Of a stretch of 64,000 nucleotides of DNA, positions 59,942-64,000 are shown piece after piece. The translations under genes and the position numbers were made by a program. How positions within the stretch are numbered: position 1 is the stretch's first letter; the number at the start of each line of letters is the position of its first letter. The notes beneath the pieces are model-generated. The model saw nothing but the letters and a program-made list of their open reading frames with translations. It ran no database searches and was not told the DNA's origin. Source of the stretch: RPQJ01 sp046347155 (GTDB taxonomy: Bacteria > Pseudomonadota > Gammaproteobacteria > Steroidobacterales > Steroidobacteraceae); the NCBI GenBank assembly GCA_046347155.1, contig JAXMGT010000001.1:1798001-1862000 (forward strand), written 5' to 3'.

Positions 59942-62530
59942 TCAGATCACGAACTCGCGCGCCGGCTCGCGCAGGTTGTACCAGGAACTCATCGCACGGC
60001 CGTAGGCGCCCGCATTGGCGATCAGCAGCGTGTCGCCCTCGACCGTCGCAGGCAACAGCCGCTCATGGCCGAGGTAGTCGGCCGACTCGCAGATGGGCCC
60101 GACCACGTTGTACACCTCGGTGCCGGGCTCGCCCAGCCGCGTGAGGTTGACGATGTCGTGGTGAGCGCCGTAGAGCGCCGGCCGGATCAGCGAGTTCATG
60201 CCGGTCGCGACGCCGACGTACTGGACGGCGCCTTTGCCCTTCAGCTGGGTCACCTGGGCGACCAGCACGCCCGCCTGGGCGACCAGGAACCGGCCCGGCT
60301 CGAGCCAGAGGCCGAGCGACGGCCAACGCACGCGCAGGTCCTCGACCACGCCTTGCAGCATCGCGAGATCGACCGGCACCTGGCCGGGCTTCTCGGGCAC
60401 GCCGAGACCGCCACCCAGGTCGATCACGCGAACATCCGGGAAACGGCCGGCCAGTTCACCGAGCAGCTGGCCGACCTGCTGCCAGTTGCGCACGTCGAAC
60501 ACGCCGCTGCCCGTGTGCGCGTGCAGCCCGACCACCCGGCATCCTGCGGCCTTCACGAGCCGGTCGACCTCGTCGAGTTCGAAGATCGGGATGCCGAACT
60601 TGGCGTGGACGCCGGCGGTGCGCACGTGGTCGTGGTGGCCGCGGCCGAAGCCGGTGTCGATGCGCACGAGCACGTCGCGGCCTCGGAAGATTTCGGGCCA
60701 GTGGCGGAGCGCGTGGATGTTGTCGAGCGTCAGGTGGACGCCGCGGGCGAGCGCCCACTCGTACTCGGAACGCGGCGCGAAGTTCGGCGTGAACAGGATC
60801 CGGGACGGCTCGATGCCGGGGACCACCTCGAGCACGCGCTCGCACTCACCCTGCGACACGCACTCGAAGTCGAGGCCCATCGAGGCGTAGAGCTTCAGGA
60901 TCTCGGGGTGCGGGTTCGCCTTGACCGCGTAGAAGATCCGCTCGACGCCGCCGATCCCGAGGAGCTGGCGGGCGGACGCCTCGAGCGAGGCCTTGTCGTA
61001 GACGTAGGCGCAACCCTCGGCGCGCGAGATCCGGATCAGGTCCTCGCGGCGTGCCTGCCACCACGGAGGCCCGCCCTCGCGCGGCTGGGCGCCGATGCCA
61101 TGCAACTGCTCCCACGTGGGCCCGAGCACCTGGTCGGATGGCGCGTTCCGGACGATCACGTCGTGCAGCCGCGAGACGAGCCGGTCGCCCTGCTCCTCGT
61201 CGACGACGAACGTGATGTTCAGGTCGTTCGCCGCCTGCGTGACCAGGTAGATGCGCTGTTCTTCGAACAGTTCGAGCGCGGCGCCGAGCCGGTGCAGCGT
61301 GGCGCGGATGTTGCGCCCGACCAGACTCACCGCAGAACACGGACCGATCACCTCGACCCGGCACAGTGACGAGAGATCGGCGACCAGCGCGTCGAGCGCG
61401 CGGGCATCGAGAGAGTTCGCGGCAGGGTCGAGCGACACGGTCACCGTAGTCTCGGACGTGGACACGAGGTCCACCGAGAGCCCGTGCTGCTTGAACACCG
61501 CAAACGCGTCGGCCAGGAAGCCGACCTGGTGCCACATGCCGAGCGTCTCCATCGAGAAGAGCGTGATGCCCTTCTTCGTGCAGACCGCCTTTACCCGCGC
61601 ACCACCGGCCCCGCCCAGCGCGGTGATCACCGTGCCCTCGAGGTCCGGGCTCTGCGTTGCGTGGACGGAGAGCGGGATGCCGTACTGCTTGACCGGCAGG
61701 ATGCAGCGTGGATGCAGCACCTTGGCGCCGCTCGAGGCGATTTCCTGGGCCTCGTCGTAGTCGAGCGACTTGAGCAGCCGCGCGTTCGGCACCGCACGCG
61801 GATTGGCCGTGAACATGCCGGGCACGTCGGTCCAGATCTCGAGCCGGCGCGCATTCAGCTTCGCCGCGAAATAACTGCCCGAAGTGTCCGACCCGCCGCG
61901 ACCGAGGAGCACGGTCTCGCCGCGCGCGTCGCTCGCGATGAAGCCCTGCGTGAGCAGCACGCTGCGACCCGCGGCGAGGCGCCGCTGCAGGTCGGGGTCC
62001 GGTTCGAAAGCGCAGGTGGCCGAGAGGTACCCGGCGCGTGCCGTCGCGCCGGAACGTTCCTCGGCGTGCAACACGGTGCGCGCATCGAGCCACTGCACGG
62101 CCAGGCCCTCGGCCGAGAGGAAAGCGGCACCGATCCGCGTCGCCATCAGCTCGCCGGTCGCCATCACGCGGGCGCGCAGCCGGTCGCTCACCTCGCCGAT
62201 CAGGTGGATGCCGGAGGCCATCCGGCGCAGGTCCGCGAAGTGGTGCTCGAGTTCGGCGCTGACCGGGATGCCGAGGTCGCGCGCGAGGTCGCAGTGGCGG
62301 CGCTCGATCTGCTCCATCACCGGTTCCCAGTCACCGGCGAGCGCCTTGGCGAGCAGCTGCTCGAGGCGATCGGTGATGCCGGACAGTGCGGAGTGGACGA
62401 CGAGCGGCCGGAGGCCCTCGTCGAGCCGCGCGCGGACGACGCCCGCGACGTTCTTCCAGTTGCTGACGCTCGAAACGCTGGTGCCCCCGAACTTGAGGAC
62501 GACCCAGTGCGATTCGGAATGGCTGGTCAT
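59942..62530 (-). CDS. lysAC: Bifunctional aspartate kinase / diaminopimelate decarboxylase
   Basis: First and last enzymes of lysine synthesis in one 862-residue chain. The kinase half (1 to about 470) has VLKFGGTSVSS, LLGRGGSDTSGSYFAAKL and WTDVPGMFTANPR, plus two ACT-type regulatory segments (VKAVCTKKGITLFSMETLGM and SAVSLVGRNIRATL). The decarboxylase half has the PLP lysine Lys537 in FYAVKANPHPEI, HAHTGSGVFD, DLGGGLGVPE, EPGRFLVAQAG and CESADYLGHERLL. The fusion is known from Xanthomonadales and relatives, where the two ends of the pathway share one polypeptide. Translation starts 57 bp after the upstream small acidic-protein gene. Confidence 0.96.
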   Translation of the reverse strand: MTSHSESHWVVLKFGGTSVSSVSNWKNVAGVVRARLDEGLRPLVVHSALSGITDRLEQLLAKALAGDWEPVMEQIERRHCDLARDLGIPVSAELEHHFADLRRMASGIHLIGEVSDRLRARVMATGELMATRIGAAFLSAEGLAVQWLDARTVLHAEERSGATARAGYLSATCAFEPDPDLQRRLAAGRSVLLTQGFIASDARGETVLLGRGGSDTSGSYFAAKLNARRLEIWTDVPGMFTANPRAVPNARLLKSLDYDEAQEIASSGAKVLHPRCILPVKQYGIPLSVHATQSPDLEGTVITALGGAGGARVKAVCTKKGITLFSMETLGMWHQVGFLADAFAVFKQHGLSVDLVSTSETTVTVSLDPAANSLDARALDALVADLSSLCRVEVIGPCSAVSLVGRNIRATLHRLGAALELFEEQRIYLVTQAANDLNITFVVDEEQGDRLVSRLHDVIVRNAPSDQVLGPTWEQLHGIGAQPREGGPPWWQARREDLIRISRAEGCAYVYDKASLEASARQLLGIGGVERIFYAVKANPHPEILKLYASMGLDFECVSQGECERVLEVVPGIEPSRILFTPNFAPRSEYEWALARGVHLTLDNIHALRHWPEIFRGRDVLVRIDTGFGRGHHDHVRTAGVHAKFGIPIFELDEVDRLVKAAGCRVVGLHAHTGSGVFDVRNWQQVGQLLGELAGRFPDVRVIDLGGGLGVPEKPGQVPVDLAMLQGVVEDLRVRWPSLGLWLEPGRFLVAQAGVLVAQVTQLKGKGAVQYVGVATGMNSLIRPALYGAHHDIVNLTRLGEPGTEVYNVVGPICESADYLGHERLLPATVEGDTLLIANAGAYGRAMSSWYNLREPAREFVI

Positions 62531-62587
62531 CGAGCGGGCCCCGGGCGACGCCCGGGTGCAGGAGCCGGGGGCCGCGTCAAAACAACA

Positions 62588-62791
62588 TCACACGTCGTCG
62601 TAGACGTCCTTCAGCGCCTTCTGCAGACGCTTCTCGGCCAGCACGTCTTCGAGCTTGCTCCACGCCGCCTTACCGCGCTTCGTCACCGGCTTGCGCCGGT
62701 CGACGCGATCGATGAAACGGTCGTAATCCTCTTCTTCCCCGCCGGCCACGAATTCCTCGTCGAGGTCGAAGTGCTCCTCGTCTCGTTCCAT
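62588..62791 (-). CDS. Small charged protein, PA3496-like
   Basis: A 67-residue protein with a very acidic N-terminal half (ERDEEHFDLDEEFVAGGEEE) and a basic, helical second half (RRKPVTKRGKAAWSKLEDVLAEKRLQKALKD). It resembles the short PA3496 family of gammaproteobacteria, which has no established function. AAGG about 8 bases before the ATG at 62791 and a good promoter support it as a real gene. It precedes lysAC by 57 bp and may share its transcript. Confidence 0.7.
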   Translation of the reverse strand: MERDEEHFDLDEEFVAGGEEEDYDRFIDRVDRRKPVTKRGKAAWSKLEDVLAEKRLQKALKDVYDDV

Positions 62792-62857
62792 GTCACGACC
62801 TTGAGAAAGTCCTGAGATTTCAACGTGCTGCCCGAAATTCCGGGCACAGGGCTGCGA

Positions 62858-62885
62858 ACTATATACGAATCGGGAGGCGCGACAA
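62858..62885 (-). promoter_or_regulatory. Predicted sigma-70 promoter of the small-protein / lysAC-asd unit
   Basis: Read on the minus strand, TTGTCG (62885-62880) and TATAGT (62863-62858) are 16 bases apart. The start would be near 62851, about 60 bases before the small gene. Confidence 0.6.
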
Positions 62886-62957
62886 GGGTCTTGTGTTGCG
62901 CCGCAGCGGCCGCCGGGCGCATCCCGTTGTTTTGGTTGGCAATACAGTACGTTACGT

Positions 62958-63773
62958 CTACTTTCGAACGACAAGCACCGGAGCACCCCGGTCGAGGCCG
63001 AGGCCCTCGGCGGCACTCATCTCGGCCCGGGCAATCTCGAGCACGCCGAACGAATTCACGAGCGCCAGGTACTCACCGGGCCGGACGTCCGAATAGGTCC
63101 GCCGCAGCGGGACCTCTCGTCCCGCCACCCGAACCACCGCGTGCGGGACGGCGTTCACGTGCATGGCGTCGATGTTGGTCAGCAGGTTGCCGAAGTGGTC
63201 GATCGTGACGACCGTGCCGCCCACACGGTCTGCGCCCCGCACCGGGTCGTCCAACCATCCGGGGATCAGTTCGGCCGCATCGTCCGCGACGGACCCCGGC
63301 GACTCCTGGCCGGACGCGAGCATTGCAGCGAGCGGTGCGAACACATCACGCCCATGGAACGTGGCACTCGGCGCATCGAGGCCGAGCCGCGACAGCGCCG
63401 GCGCGGCCACGCGCCGAAGTCGCGGTCGCTCGACGGCCGCAACGACGGCGGCGAGCAGCCCGTTGTCCGGCGCAAGGAACGCGTGCCCTTCCGCCTCGAC
63501 GAGCGCGATCTCGCGGGCCCCGCCAACGCCCGGGTCGACGACCGCGACGTGCACGGTGCCGGACGGGAAATAGCGGAAAGAACGCGCGAGCCAGAACCCC
63601 GCCTCGGCCGGCCAGTGGGCGAGGATCTCGTGCGTCAGGTCCACGATCCGGACCTCCGGGTGGTGCGCGACCAGCCGGCCCTTCATGACGCCGACGAACG
63701 GGTCGCGCAGGCCGAAATCGGTCGTGAGCGTCACGAGTCCGCAGGGGCGAAACGTCTGGGCATCGCTGGTCAT
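62958..63773 (-). CDS. SAM hydroxide adenosyltransferase / SAM-dependent halogenase family (DUF62)
   Basis: A 271-residue protein of the family that splits S-adenosylmethionine to adenosine and methionine using water; fluorinase and chlorinase are rare members. Conserved segments are LVTLTTDFGLRDPFVGVMKG, VRIVDLTHEI, FRYFPSGTVHVAVVDPGVGG, ATFHGRDVFAPLAA and TIDHFGNLLTNI. The layout without the longer halide loop fits the hydrolase rather than a halogenase. Why cells hydrolyse SAM this way is not clear. It diverges from the histidine-phosphatase gene. Confidence 0.88.
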   Translation of the reverse strand: MTSDAQTFRPCGLVTLTTDFGLRDPFVGVMKGRLVAHHPEVRIVDLTHEILAHWPAEAGFWLARSFRYFPSGTVHVAVVDPGVGGAREIALVEAEGHAFLAPDNGLLAAVVAAVERPRLRRVAAPALSRLGLDAPSATFHGRDVFAPLAAMLASGQESPGSVADDAAELIPGWLDDPVRGADRVGGTVVTIDHFGNLLTNIDAMHVNAVPHAVVRVAGREVPLRRTYSDVRPGEYLALVNSFGVLEIARAEMSAAEGLGLDRGAPVLVVRK

Positions 63774-63848
63774 GTGCGGCCACCGCGCCCGCGAGCCGCG
63801 GGCGCCGACAGGTTAGACTGCGTCGCCTGTCCACGCCACGCCCCGCCG

Positions 63849-64000
63849 ATGCCCTACGTCCACCTGGTCCGCCACGCGCAGCCCGACTTCACCGGCCACT
63901 ACGACTCCGTCACGCCTCTCGGGCTCCGGCAGTCCGCGTGGCTCGGCGAGCATTACGCCGAGCGCGGCCTGCGGTTCGCCCGGGCCTTGTCCGGCAGCCT
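63849..64000 (+). CDS. Histidine phosphatase family protein (3' end beyond window)
   Basis: Only the first 50 residues are visible. They contain the catalytic phosphohistidine motif as LVRHAQPD (RHG in most members) near the N-terminus, followed by TPLGLRQSAWLGEHYAERGL, typical of the phosphoglycerate-mutase-like superfamily. The specific substrate cannot be told. It starts 75 bp from the divergent DUF62 gene. Confidence 0.82.
   Translation, partial: MPYVHLVRHAQPDFTGHYDSVTPLGLRQSAWLGEHYAERGLRFARALSGS

Noticed and set aside
58629..60005. Several plus-strand open frames of 300-500 codons opposite asd and lysAC
   Set aside because: They are Arg/His/Ala-rich antisense shadows typical of high-GC genes and have no recognisable domain.

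Overview
The window is a contiguous, high-GC, gene-dense bacterial chromosome segment with no phage, insertion sequence, CRISPR array, rRNA or tRNA that I can see. Gene content points to a gammaproteobacterium near the Xanthomonadales/Steroidobacterales. The main clues are a fused aspartate kinase-diaminopimelate decarboxylase, a TrpR-family regulator heading the his operon, a tonB-exbB-exbD-exbD cluster, metX/metB for methionine, and an ilvC-leuACDB operon behind a leucine-rich leader peptide. This placement is inference from gene content, not from a marker gene. Layout: 1-6 kb carries acnA (cut by the left edge), a class III sirtuin, and two CYTH-type proteins, one fused to a Ppx/GppA phosphatase. 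6-9 kb is a DUF3302/HlyD/NodT export cassette. 9-12 kb is a periplasmic glutaminase with a DcaP-like porin. 12-17 kb holds a VIT-like membrane protein, a Ca2+/H+ exchanger, MsrPQ, an EamA transporter and a FabH-like synthase. 17-25.6 kb is a catabolic island: HMG-CoA lyase, HyuA, HyuB and a cysteine hydrolase in one translationally coupled operon. It is flanked by a CaiB-type CoA-transferase, a second cysteine hydrolase, and an alpha/beta hydrolase whose nucleophile serine is missing. 25.7-31 kb is the Ton energy-transduction operon with two paralogous TPR proteins facing each other across a terminator. 31-35.4 kb has ilvD, an MFS protein and an M17 aminopeptidase. 35.4-41.5 kb is the ilvC-leuA-leuC-leuD-leuB operon behind a leucine attenuator. 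41.5-41.8 kb contains a candidate small RNA. 41.8-44.6 kb encodes two exported amidohydrolase-type enzymes. 44.8-47.2 kb is metX-metB under a SAM-I riboswitch. 47.3-54.7 kb is a complete his operon (regulator-G-D-C-B-H-A-F-IE) in which hisF appears to start at ATT. 54.7-58.8 kb is a run of small genes and an MFS transporter. 58.8-62.8 kb is asd-lysAC plus a short acidic protein. 62.9 kb to the end has a SAM-hydrolase family gene and the start of a histidine phosphatase. How the genes work together: the biosynthetic half covers branched-chain amino acid, leucine, methionine, histidine and aspartate-family synthesis, and shows three different control logics visible in the sequence (peptide-leader attenuation, a SAM riboswitch, and a likely repressor operator). 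The catabolic half is best read as ATP-dependent opening of a cyclic amide or imide, amide hydrolysis, CoA activation and HMG-CoA-lyase-type cleavage. That catabolic reading is a hypothesis.
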